DNA of 64,000 nt from Hymenobacter lapidarius (GTDB taxonomy: Bacteria > Bacteroidota > Bacteroidia > Cytophagales > Hymenobacteraceae), in assembly GCF_001816145.1 (NCBI RefSeq), contig NZ_MDZB01000095.1, positions 1 to 64,000 on the forward strand, given 5' to 3'. Numbering within the stretch: the stretch's first letter is position 1; the number at the start of each line of letters is the position of its first letter. The notes under the pieces are model-generated. The model had not been told where the DNA came from. It searched no databases and saw only the letters and a list, made by a program, of their open reading frames with translations. Of the stretch, positions 46,076 through 54,026 are shown piece by piece. The position numbers were made by a program, and so were the translations under genes.

Positions 46076-46501
46076 ATGCCCGACCCCAAAAACGTGCTGG
46101 TGCTCTGCACCGGCAACTCCTGCCGCAGCCAGCTGATGCACGGCTACCTGACCCAATTGCTGGGCGATAAAGCCGTCGTGTACAGCGCCGGCATCGAAAC
46201 GCACGGCGTCAACCCCAACGCCGTGGCCGTGATGCAGGAAGACGGCGTAGACATTGCGCACCACACCAGCAACCACGTAGACGAGTACGCCGCCGTGCCG
46301 TTCGACTACGTCATGACGGTGTGCGACAATGCCCGCGAGGCCTGCCCGGTGTTCCCGTCCAGCGCCACGCAGCTGCACCACAACTTCCCCGACCCCGCCA
46401 AGGCCACCGGCACCGAGGCCGAAATCATGGCGCAGTTCCGGGTCGTGCGCGACCAGGTGAAGGCTTACGCCCAGAATTTCCAGCGCCAGTATTTTAGCTA
46501 A
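46076..46501 (+). CDS. arsC: Arsenate reductase, thioredoxin-linked (LMW phosphatase fold)
   Basis: Reduces As(V) to As(III) for export. 141 residues. The P-loop is C11-TGNSC-R17; the relay cysteines C83 and C90 are present in VCDNAREACPVF, equivalent to the S. aureus ArsC triad 10/82/89. It is next to acr3 and needs thioredoxin rather than glutaredoxin. Confidence 0.94.
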   Translation: MPDPKNVLVLCTGNSCRSQLMHGYLTQLLGDKAVVYSAGIETHGVNPNAVAVMQEDGVDIAHHTSNHVDEYAAVPFDYVMTVCDNAREACPVFPSSATQLHHNFPDPAKATGTEAEIMAQFRVVRDQVKAYAQNFQRQYFS

Positions 46502-46517
46502 AGCCACCTGCTAAACC

Positions 46518-47578
46518 ATGGAGGTTTTCACCACCGATGTGCTGGTTATTGGGGCCGGGCAAAGCGGGCTGGCCGTGGGCTATTATCTGCGGCGGTCGGG
46601 GCGGGCCTTTGCCATGCTGGATGCCGCCGCCGGGCCCGGCGCGCGTGGCCGCACGCCTGGGATTCGCTGCGGCTTTTCTCGCCGGCCGATGCTAGTTCCC
46701 TGCCCGGCTGGCTCATGTCCCGTCCCACCGATGATGGCTATCCCACCCGGCAGCAGGTAATGGACTACCTCACCGAGTACGAGCGCCGCTACGCGCTGCC
46801 CGTGCAGCGGCCGGTGCAGGTGCAGCAGGTGGCGGCCACGCCGGCCGGCTTCGTGGTCACCACCTCCACCGGCCAGTGGACATGCCGGGCCCTTGTCTGC
46901 GCCACGGGCTCCTGGACGCGGCCTTTTATCCCGGACTATCCCGGCCGGGCGGCATTTGCGGGCCGGCAGGTGCATTCCGGTGCCTACACCAGCCCCGAGC
47001 CCTTCGTGGGCCAGCGCGTGCTGATTGTGGGTGGGGGCAATTCCGGCGCGCAGGTGCTGGCCGAGGTATCGCAGGTGGCCGAAACGGTCTGGGTCACGGA
47101 GCGGGAGCCGCGCTTTCTGCCCGATGACGTGGACGGCCGGGTGCTCTTCACGCAGGCCACGCAGCGCTACCACGCGGGCGAAACCACCACCCGGCCGCCC
47201 ACCCTCGGCGATGTGGTGATGGTGGAAGCCGTGCAAGCAGCCCGCGCCCGCGGCGTGCTCCACAGCGTGCGGCCGTTTGCCCGATTTACCCCTACCGGCG
47301 TGGTCTGGCCCGACGGCCGCGCCGAAGATTTTGATGCCATGATTTGGTGCACGGGTTTCCGGCCGGCGCTGTCTTTTCTGGAGAATCTGGGCGTGGTGAG
47401 ATTAGACGGCCGCGTGGCTACCGCGGGCACCCGCGCCACCGCTGCGGCGGGTTTGTGGCTGGTGGGCTACGGCAGCTGGACGGGCTTTGCCTCCGCCACG
47501 CTCATCGGCGTGGGGCGCTCGGCCCGCGCCACGGTGGAAGAGGTAAAGGCTTTTTTGGCGGAGGAGCCGTTGGGGTAG
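46518..47578 (+). pseudogene. Flavin-dependent monooxygenase (ArsO-like), frameshifted
   Basis: FAD/NADPH monooxygenase of the arsenic cluster. The first part (46518 to about 46640) gives [19 protein letters not shown], the FAD dinucleotide fold. Reading then shifts: [39 protein letters not shown], the NADPH fold [12 protein letters not shown] and the [11 protein letters not shown] motif are in another frame, to 47578. One G missing in GGCGCGCGTGG (46636-46648) accounts for it; restoring it gives [12 protein letters not shown]. Fragment 1 ends at 46760 and an internal ATG at 46715 could restart without the FAD motif. The start is 16 bp after arsC. Confidence 0.82.
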
Positions 47579-47722
47579 GTTCGCGGCCACGGGGCAGTGG
47601 CCGGGTGGCCGTTGCCGGCGAATGCTCCAATTTGCTGAAGCTTGCCCGCGCAGAACTAAAGCGTACGTGGGATTCCCGGTTCCGGGCCGACCTTTGCCCT
47701 CCACCTTCTTTACCCTTACCCG

Positions 47723-48559
47723 ATGGCCAGCCTCCTCCTCGGCGATTACAACGACCTCGAAGTAGCCCGCGAAACCAGCGTCGGCCTGTACCTCACTTCC
47801 GACGACGGCGACCTGCTGCTGCCCAATAAGTACGTGGAGCCCGGCACCCGCGTGGGCGATGTGCTGCGCGTGTTTGTGTACCGCGACTCCGAAGACCGGC
47901 TCATCGCCACCAACCTGCGGCCGCTGGCGCTGGTCAATTCCTTTGCCGCCCTCACCGTGCGCGACCACGGGCCGGCCGGCGCGTTCCTTGACTGGGGCCT
48001 CGAAAAAGACTTGCTCCTGCCCTACCGCAACCAGCGCCGCGACCTGCGCATCGGCGAGCGGGTGTTTGTGTACGTGTACCTCGACGAGGAGAGCGACCGG
48101 CTGGTGGCTTCCACCAAATGGAAGCAGTTCCTTGGCAACTCCCCCTTCCCCGGCGAGCCCGGCGACGCCGTGCGCCTGCTCGTGGCCGACGAAACCGAGC
48201 TGGGTTACCCTGTCATCGTGAACGGCACGCACCAAGGGCTGCTGTTTCACAACGAAGTGTTCCGGCCCCTGCGCGTAGGCGAGCAGCTGCCCGGTTTCCT
48301 GCGCCTGGTGCGCGAAGACGGCAAGCTCGACGTGCGCCTGCAACGCGACGGCTACGGTGAGGTAGAATCGGCCACGGACACCCTCCTGAAAGCCATTCAG
48401 GCCGCCCCCGGCGGCCGCCTGCCCCTCGGCGACAAAAGCCTGGCCGAAGACGTGTACCGCCGCGTGGGCATGAGCAAAAAGGTGTTCAAGAAGGCCCTTG
48501 GCGCGCTGTTCCGGCAGGGCCTGGTGGTGCTGGAGCCGGAAGCCACGGTGCTAAAGTAG
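47723..48559 (+). CDS. CvfB-like S1 RNA-binding protein
   Basis: 278 residues. Three S1-like OB domains in tandem (about 3-65, 70-135, 150-220; for example VGLYLTSDDGDLLLPNKYVEPGTRVGD, AGAFLDWGLEKDLLLPYRNQR, GYPVIVNGTHQGLLFHNEV) and a C-terminal winged helix (about 225-278, VYRRVGMSKKVFKKALGALFRQG). This is the layout of conserved virulence factor B, which binds RNA. The cellular role here is unknown. It is followed by a long inverted repeat. Confidence 0.9.
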   Translation: MASLLLGDYNDLEVARETSVGLYLTSDDGDLLLPNKYVEPGTRVGDVLRVFVYRDSEDRLIATNLRPLALVNSFAALTVRDHGPAGAFLDWGLEKDLLLPYRNQRRDLRIGERVFVYVYLDEESDRLVASTKWKQFLGNSPFPGEPGDAVRLLVADETELGYPVIVNGTHQGLLFHNEVFRPLRVGEQLPGFLRLVREDGKLDVRLQRDGYGEVESATDTLLKAIQAAPGGRLPLGDKSLAEDVYRRVGMSKKVFKKALGALFRQGLVVLEPEATVLK

Positions 48560-48565
48560 CATGGT

Positions 48566-48801
48566 AAAGCTCCCCTCCTTAACAAGGAGGGGATGTTCGC
48601 GCGTCAGCGCGAACGGGGGTGGTTGTGCCGTTGAACGAAGCAGCCCATACTTCTGCAGATGCTGGTTGGGCCAGCTATGTCAACCCTGAGCTTGAATCGT
48701 CGTTCTTAGCAAGTCGTTCTTTTTACATCTTTCAACGCCCACAACCACCCCCGTCCGAGCCCTTGGCTCGAACATCCCCTCCTTAGTAATGAGGGGAGTT
48801 T
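48566..48801. repeat. 236-bp nested inverted repeat, same family as 25446
   Basis: The outer arms carry CTCCCCTCCTTAACAAGGAG...GGATGTTCG and the complement GGCTCGAACATCCCCTCCTT; the inner arms have GGGGGTGGTTG / CAACCACCCCC. The inner hairpins differ from the dgo copy (TTCGCGCGTCAGCGCGAA here), so the repeat keeps its framework while loops vary. Confidence 0.9.
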
Positions 48802-48823
48802 ATCGTTCTATATCCCCTTTTCC

Positions 48824-49477
48824 ATGCGCAAAACAGCTTTACTCGCCGGGGCCACAGGCCTTATTGGTTCGCACTTGTTGCCGTTGCTGCTCGAATCGGA
48901 ACGGTACGCCAAGGTGATAGTGGTGGGCCGAAAGGCGGTGCCGACGGTACACCCCAAGCTCACGCAGGTGGTCACGGACCTTGATAAGCTGGAAGATGTC
49001 CGCCTGCAGCTAATTGCCGACGACGTATTTTGCTGCCTGGGCACCACCATGAAACAGGCCGGCTCGAAGGAAGCTTTTTACCGGGTTGATTACCTCTTCG
49101 TGGTGAAGGTGGCGGCCCTCACAGCCGGCAACTTCGCTTCGCAGTTCATGGTAGTTTCCAGCCTGGGGGCCGATGCCGAATCGGGGGTGTACTACAGCAA
49201 GGTGAAAGGCGAAATGGAGGCCGCCGTACGGCAATTGCCGTTCCGGGCCGTTCATATTTTCCGGCCTTCGCTGCTACTGGGCGACCGGCCCCAGCCCCGG
49301 CTCGGGGAGCGCATTGGGGCGGCTGTGCTGGGCGTGTTGAAGCCGCTCATGCGCGGCCCGCTCGAAAAGTACCGGCCCGTGACGGGAGCTACCGTGGCCG
49401 CGGCCATGCTGCGGGCAGCCGGGGAGGATGGCGGCGGCGTCTGCATCCACTTATCCGATGAAATTGCGGCGGGTTAG
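48824..49477 (+). CDS. NAD(P)-binding oxidoreductase/epimerase-like protein
   Basis: 217 residues, atypical short-chain dehydrogenase. Rossmann loop LAGATGLIGSHL (7-18), DDVFCCLGTTMKQAGS, then FMVVSSLGADAESGVYYSKVKGEME with a YxxxK-like pair, and HIFRPSLLLGDR. This matches HTATIP2/TIP30-like bacterial proteins annotated as oxidoreductases. The substrate is unknown. It is in no operon. Confidence 0.85.
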   Translation: MRKTALLAGATGLIGSHLLPLLLESERYAKVIVVGRKAVPTVHPKLTQVVTDLDKLEDVRLQLIADDVFCCLGTTMKQAGSKEAFYRVDYLFVVKVAALTAGNFASQFMVVSSLGADAESGVYYSKVKGEMEAAVRQLPFRAVHIFRPSLLLGDRPQPRLGERIGAAVLGVLKPLMRGPLEKYRPVTGATVAAAMLRAAGEDGGGVCIHLSDEIAAG

Positions 49478-49550
49478 GTAGGCCCGGCCAGAGTTCAGCG
49501 CTGGTCGCTTAATTTTGTCCAACTTTTAGCCTCACCTATTTCGTCGTTAC

Positions 49551-50126
49551 ATGAAACGCATACCGTTTATTCTTTTTATCATCCTGCTTGCCCTGCCAGG
49601 TTTCACAGCCAGCGCCCAATCCAAAAAAGGCGGCGGCGGCAGCTCAGGGCACAATACCGGCATCGGCCTGCGCGGTGGCGGATACTCTTCGGGCCTTACC
49701 GTCAAACACTTTGTGGGCAGCGGCAAGGGCGTGGCCATCGAAGGCCTGCTCACGACAGAGTACAAAGCCCGCGGCATCCGGCTCACTGTGCTCGGCGAGA
49801 AGCACCACGGCGTGGCCGACGTGAAAGGCCTGCAGTTTTACTACGGCGCCGGCTTCCACGCCGGGTCGTACCAGGGCCGCTACTACTTCGCCGACGAGCG
49901 CTACTACTACAAAGGCCGCAAGGGCGACAGGTATTTGGTGCGCGAATACCGCGCCGACGAGGAAACCTACGTCGCCTTCGGGGCCGACCTTATTCTGGGC
50001 CTGGAGTACAAGCTGACCGACCTGCCGTTTGTGGTGGCCGTGGACTACAAGCCGTTCTTCGACGTCTTTAATGGCTACACCGGTTTCTACAACGACGCCG
50101 CCGTGAGCCTGCGCTTCACCTTTTAA
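49551..50126 (+). CDS. Small outer-membrane beta-barrel-like protein
   Basis: 191 residues with a signal peptide (1-22, ending TASAQ). After a Gly/Ser linker the protein shows alternating aromatic strands (GIGLRGGGYSSGLTVKHF, GLQFYYGAGFHAGSY, AFGADLILGLEYKLTDLPFVVAVDYKPFF) and ends in Phe (AAVSLRFTF), the typical terminal barrel strand. An 8-stranded barrel is plausible; the function is unknown. Confidence 0.75.
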   Translation: MKRIPFILFIILLALPGFTASAQSKKGGGGSSGHNTGIGLRGGGYSSGLTVKHFVGSGKGVAIEGLLTTEYKARGIRLTVLGEKHHGVADVKGLQFYYGAGFHAGSYQGRYYFADERYYYKGRKGDRYLVREYRADEETYVAFGADLILGLEYKLTDLPFVVAVDYKPFFDVFNGYTGFYNDAAVSLRFTF

Positions 50127-50174
50127 GGAAGGTTAACTTTTCGTGCGGGCTTTTTTGAGAAGCACCGACAGCCC

Positions 50175-50205
50175 AAAGCCTCGTCAGTTACTGACGGGGC
50201 TTTTT
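50175..50205 (+). terminator. Intrinsic terminator
   Basis: AAAGCC-T-CGTCAG, loop TTA, CTGACG-G-GGCTTT then TTTT; a 13-bp stem with one G-T wobble, 49 bp after the beta-barrel gene stop. Confidence 0.9.
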
Positions 50206-50333
50206 CGTGGACAGGGCATTTTATATTTATTGCCCAACCCAATTAATCCAATCCATTTGTCTTCCTTCGCCGGCTCAGAACGCCAATTACTTTACGCGTC
50301 TGAAAATCCCGTCCCAATTCCACCTTTTTCTGC

Positions 50334-51017
50334 ATGAACCCCTCGCCCAACTTGTTCTACGGACTCTGCATTGCACTTCCGGCCGTGGCGACGGCGGTGG
50401 CGCTCGTAGTGGGCGGCCGGCTGCGCCGCCTGTACGTGGTGGGCTGCCGCCTGCTGCTGGGGGCCCTCATGCTGGGCGGCGGCCTTTATAAGCTGTCCGA
50501 CAACCACCTTCCCGGCCTGATGGGCCCGCCCATGGACCATGCCTTTCTGGCCAAAAACGGGCTGGAGATTTTCGGGCAGTTCATTGGTATGGCGCAGCTG
50601 CTTATTGGCCTGTTGCTACTTTCCGGCCGGTTTGCGCTGTTCGGGGCGGTACTGCTGGTGCCCATGTGGCTCAACATCATTTTCCTCACCTGGTCGCAGC
50701 ACTGGGCCGGGACGCCCTTTCTTACCACTGGCTTTCTGGTGCTAACCATCGGCTTGCTGCTGCACGACTACCCGCGTTTGAAGTGGCTGCTCTACCCGCC
50801 CGCCGACCCGGCCGCTCTGCTGGCCCAGCGCCTGGCCACTGCCCCGCTGCCGGTGGAGCTGCTGTGGTGGCTGGGCGCGGCCGTGGTCATCGGCGGCGGC
50901 CTGCTCTACTCTATTTCCTTGCGCGCAATGACCAGCACCATGCTCCTGGGTGCGGCCCTGCTGCTTGGGGCCACGGTTTGGCACTACTATCTGAGGCGTC
51001 AAGGGTGGTTGCGGTAG
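50334..51017 (+). CDS. DoxX-like integral membrane protein
   Basis: 227 residues, about 6 TM helices. The segment RLLLGALMLGGGLYKLSDNHLPG with GQFIGMAQLLIGLLLLSGRFALFGAVLLVPMWLNI resembles DoxX/DUF-type quinone-linked or small permease proteins. The C-terminal half has two more helices (LLWWLGAAVVIGGGLLYSIS, MTSTMLLGAALLLGATVWHYY). The function is not known; the DoxX-like label is a resemblance. Confidence 0.65.
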   Translation: MNPSPNLFYGLCIALPAVATAVALVVGGRLRRLYVVGCRLLLGALMLGGGLYKLSDNHLPGLMGPPMDHAFLAKNGLEIFGQFIGMAQLLIGLLLLSGRFALFGAVLLVPMWLNIIFLTWSQHWAGTPFLTTGFLVLTIGLLLHDYPRLKWLLYPPADPAALLAQRLATAPLPVELLWWLGAAVVIGGGLLYSISLRAMTSTMLLGAALLLGATVWHYYLRRQGWLR

Positions 51018-51054
51018 CCCTGGCCTCAAAAGCTATGGTGCTGTTTGGTTTGAG

Positions 51055-51136
51055 GACGCAATAGTTGGTGTTTTGTTATTGAACGAGGATGCACGAACGA
51101 TTCACAGAGGCGCACGGAGACGCCAACTATTGCGTC
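51055..51136. repeat. Inverted repeat GACGCAATAGTTGG
   Basis: Perfect 14-bp arms (51055-51068 and 51123-51136) with a 54-bp loop, between the converging DoxX-like and XRE genes. The right end continues TCTCTAC, a longer repeat unit than the arms alone. Confidence 0.85.
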
Positions 51137-51168
51137 TCTACCTAGCATTGCTGAACAATAACAACTAC

Positions 51169-51963
51169 TCAGTTTTGGGCGCCTAGTCGTTCGGCTAGCT
51201 CCTCTACCCGGCGTTCCAGCTCGGCCACTCGTTCGTCGAGCAGGGCGGGGGCCCGTAGGTGGGTGGTGAACACGCCCTTCACTTCCCAGATTTCCAGGGC
51301 CTGCGTCAGCTCCAGGTCCTGGCTGCTGTAGTCGGGGTTATCGGGGCGCAGCTTGAGGGTGAGGCCGTCGGGCAGGCGCGCGGCGAGGCGGCGAATGAGG
51401 ATTTTGCCTGGGGTGACGAAGACGTAGACGCGGCCATTGTGCAGGCTGGGCCGGGCTTTGTCGATGCGGCCGCACAGCACGATGTCCTGGTGGCGCAGGC
51501 CCTGGCGATGCAGCAGCATGTCGGCCCCCGACACCTCGAAGGCGCGCGTGGGGCCGGTGAGCTGGTGGGGCAACTGGAGGCCAGGTAGCAAGTCGATGAA
51601 AGCGGGGTCGTGGTGGCGCACGATGTATTCCAGGACCCGGTTGCGGTGCACCAGCGGGGTCACTTGCGGCTGGCGGTCGGCTTCGGCCAACTCTTCGGCA
51701 GCGGACGCGGACGGCTGCAACTGCTCCTTGAAAATATCGAAATGGTACAGCTCGTTTACCGTCAGTTCTTTCGTAAGTAGCAGGTCAACTGACAAGCCAA
51801 AATGCTGAGCAATTTGAATCAGCGTTTCCATTTTTGGTTCGGAACGTCCCTCCTCGTAGGCGCCCACGCTGGGCCGGGCCAGTCCAAACAATTCGGCAAA
51901 AGCCGCCTGGCTCAGCTTCTTAACTGTACGAAGCTTGCGAATATTCTTTCCGACGTACGACAT
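51169..51963 (-). CDS. XRE-family regulator with inactive LexA/S24-like domain
   Basis: 264 residues. HTH_3 is residues 7-62 (IRKLRTVKKLSQAAFAELFGLARPSVGAYEEGR). A linker leads to an S24-like domain (about 140-230): FEVSGADMLLHRQGL, GRVYVFVTPGKILIRRL and LRPDNPDY align with LexA/Xre repressors. The catalytic Ser of G-x-S-M is D148, and the catalytic Lys of V-K-R is R191, so self-cleavage is not expected. A coiled coil closes the protein (243-262). It is divergent from the PspA-flotillin genes by 146 bp and is the obvious candidate regulator of them. Confidence 0.88.
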   Translation of the reverse strand: MSYVGKNIRKLRTVKKLSQAAFAELFGLARPSVGAYEEGRSEPKMETLIQIAQHFGLSVDLLLTKELTVNELYHFDIFKEQLQPSASAAEELAEADRQPQVTPLVHRNRVLEYIVRHHDPAFIDLLPGLQLPHQLTGPTRAFEVSGADMLLHRQGLRHQDIVLCGRIDKARPSLHNGRVYVFVTPGKILIRRLAARLPDGLTLKLRPDNPDYSSQDLELTQALEIWEVKGVFTTHLRAPALLDERVAELERRVEELAERLGAQN

Positions 51964-51982
51964 GTTACCTTAAAATTATTTC

Positions 51983-51997
51983 GCTCAAACTTTGAGC
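51983..51997. promoter_or_regulatory. Candidate operator of the XRE regulator
   Basis: GCTCAAA-C-TTTGAGC, a perfect 15-bp palindrome 20 bp upstream of the regulator gene and about 110 bp upstream of the chaperone-like gene. A second partial copy, CAAAACTTTG, is at 52003-52012. The size and place fit an XRE dimer site. Confidence 0.55.
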
Positions 51998-52109
51998 ATA
52001 TTCAAAACTTTGTGTATTATTGTATCGTAAATCTACCACCAACCCGGCGAAGCTCCTCGCATTGCCGCTACTTTTTTGAGCACCTGGCTTTTCTCACCTT
52101 TTCCTGCAC

Positions 52110-52517
52110 ATGACCAACTCCTACTTCGCTACCATCCACGGCTACCTGCTGGACCTGGGCTTCGATATCTGCCACGCCGACGAACAGGAAGGCGTGTTTG
52201 TGGTCGACAAGCCGGAGCTGGCCATTAAGAACCTCGTCATCGGCTGCGGCGACCCGCTGCTGATACTGGAGCAATACCTGCTCGACCTGCCCGCTCCCTC
52301 GCTGGACGTGTACCAGCGCCTGCTGCAAAAGAACCGCGACATCATCCACGGTGCCTTCGCCCTCAACGAAACCGGCCGCAAGCTCATCTTCCGCGACACG
52401 CTGCAAATAGAAGCCCTGAGCCTGGCCGAGCTCGATGCCAGCATTAATTCCTTGGGCCTGCTGCTCAGCGAGTTTTCGGATGAGTTGATTCAGTTTTCCA
52501 AGCCCCTCACCGCCTAA
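52110..52517 (+). CDS. CesT/YbjN-like small chaperone of the PspA-flotillin cluster
   Basis: 135 residues. Alternating alpha/beta pattern with VFVVDKPELAIKNLVIGCGDPLLILEQYLLDLP, DVYQRLLQKNRDIIHGAFALNETGRKLIFRDTLQIEAL and a closing helix SLGLLLSEFSDELIQFSKPL, like Tir/CesT-fold secretion chaperones and YjfI-type proteins that accompany pspA. It is 11 bp upstream of pspA and surely co-transcribed. It may bind PspA or another client; that is inference. Confidence 0.75.
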   Translation: MTNSYFATIHGYLLDLGFDICHADEQEGVFVVDKPELAIKNLVIGCGDPLLILEQYLLDLPAPSLDVYQRLLQKNRDIIHGAFALNETGRKLIFRDTLQIEALSLAELDASINSLGLLLSEFSDELIQFSKPLTA

Positions 52518-52528
52518 ATCCACCAGCC

Positions 52529-53236
52529 ATGAATATCCTCAATCGTCTTTTCAAAATCGGCCAGTCGGAAGCCCACGCCGCCGTCAACCAGTTCGAAGAC
52601 CCCATTAAAATGACCGAGCAGGGCCTGCGCGACCTGCGCCAGGACCTCGACAAAAGCCTGCACGGCTTGGCCGAAGTGAGGGCCATGGCCATCCGGGCCC
52701 GCAACGAAGGCGAGAGCTTTCGCACCAAGGCCGCCGACTACGAGAGCAAGGCCGTGCTCCTGCTCCAGCGCGCCCACAAAGGCGACTTGAACGCCACCGA
52801 AGCCGACCGGCTGGCCGGCGAAGCCCTGCTGAAAAAGGCCGAAAACGACGCCCAGGCCGCCCGCGCCGCCACCGACCAAACCAAGTTTGAGCACTCGGCC
52901 GCCCAGATGGACCAGAATGTGAGCACGCTCAAATCGACCATCAGCCAGTGGGAAAACGAGCTCCGGACCCTGAAAGCCCGCGTGACGGTGAGCACCGCCA
53001 CCATCACCATCAACAAGCAACTGGCCCAGCTCGACTCTTCGGGCACGGTGAGCTTGCTGGAGCGCATGAAGGAAAAAATTGCCGTGCAGGAAGCCTTAGC
53101 CGAATCGTACGGCGAAGTTGCCCAAGCCACCAAGAGCATCGACGCCGAAATCGACAAGGCTCTGGGGGCGAGCGGAGCCGGCAAAGCCAGCGAAGAACTC
53201 AAGGCCCTCAAAGCCAAGCTCGGCTACGCCGAATAG
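52529..53236 (+). CDS. pspA: PspA/IM30 (ESCRT-III-like) membrane-stress protein
   Basis: 235 residues, almost all helix. The N-terminal amphipathic helix (MNILNRLFKIGQSEAHAAVNQFEDP) is followed by the signature EQGLRDLRQDLDKSLHGLAEVRAMAIRARNE and long coiled coils up to about 220. PspA-type proteins form rods or rings that bind and repair inner membranes. The context (CesT-like, YqiJ-like, flotillin) matches psp variants known from other phyla. Confidence 0.93.
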   Translation: MNILNRLFKIGQSEAHAAVNQFEDPIKMTEQGLRDLRQDLDKSLHGLAEVRAMAIRARNEGESFRTKAADYESKAVLLLQRAHKGDLNATEADRLAGEALLKKAENDAQAARAATDQTKFEHSAAQMDQNVSTLKSTISQWENELRTLKARVTVSTATITINKQLAQLDSSGTVSLLERMKEKIAVQEALAESYGEVAQATKSIDAEIDKALGASGAGKASEELKALKAKLGYAE

Positions 53237-53300
53237 CCTCAAAAAGGCCGGGCTGGCTCTGGAATCATTCTAATACGCCTACCTTTCAGCTGCCCGACCA

Positions 53301-53951
53301 ATGCCCATGACCGAACTTTTACAAGCCGCCATTTCCCCGCCTAATCTGCTGCCCACGGGTCTGCTGGTTTTCGTGTTGCTGTACTGGCTCACGGTGCTGC
53401 TGGGGCTGCTGGACATGAAAACCGTGGACCTGAGCATTGAGGACCACGGCCACTTGCACTTCGACAGCGACGGCGCCCACGAAGGCATGGGCACCGGCTG
53501 GCTCAACGGCGCGCTGGCCTTCTTTAATCTTGGCCGCATTCCGCTGATGATTTTCCTCAGCTTCGTGTTTCTGCCGCTCTGGGCCGGCAGCATTCTGGTC
53601 AATTACTACACCGGCAACACGTCGCTACTATTGGGGCTGGCGTTTTTCCTGCCCCTGTTCATCGGCAGCCTTTTTGTGGCCAAATTCCTCACGCTGCCCT
53701 TCGTAAAGCTGTTTACGGCGATGGAAAAGGACCACGACGGCGGCGCGGTCGTCATCGGCAAGGTGTGCACCGTGCTGCTCCCCGCCACAACCGAACGCCT
53801 GGGCCAGGCCGCGGTGCACATTGACGGCGCCCCGCTCATGCTGAACGTACGGAGCACCGGCGAGCCGCTGGGCAAGGGCGAAAAAGCGCTGGTAATCGAC
53901 TTTGACGCGGCCCGGAAATGCTATTTGATTGAGCCTTACAGTACTTTTTAA
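53301..53951 (+). CDS. YqiJ-like OB-fold membrane protein (DUF1449)
   Basis: 216 residues. Three TM helices (about 17-38, 78-100, 107-130: LLPTGLLVFVLLYWLTVLLG, IPLMIFLSFVFLPLWAGSIL, LLLGLAFFLPLFIGSLFVAK) and a C-terminal OB/NfeD-like domain (GGAVVIGKVCTVLLPATTERLGQAAVHI...GEKALVIDF). Such proteins pair with flotillins, as YqiJ does with YqiK. ATG 53301 or 53307 can be the start. It is followed by the flotillin gene. Confidence 0.88.
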   Translation: MPMTELLQAAISPPNLLPTGLLVFVLLYWLTVLLGLLDMKTVDLSIEDHGHLHFDSDGAHEGMGTGWLNGALAFFNLGRIPLMIFLSFVFLPLWAGSILVNYYTGNTSLLLGLAFFLPLFIGSLFVAKFLTLPFVKLFTAMEKDHDGGAVVIGKVCTVLLPATTERLGQAAVHIDGAPLMLNVRSTGEPLGKGEKALVIDFDAARKCYLIEPYSTF

Positions 53952-54026
53952 CTCCTGGTCCCGCAGACCTCAGAACATCCTTCGAAATCAAATCAAACCC
54001 TTTCATATTCCTACATCCCTACTCGC

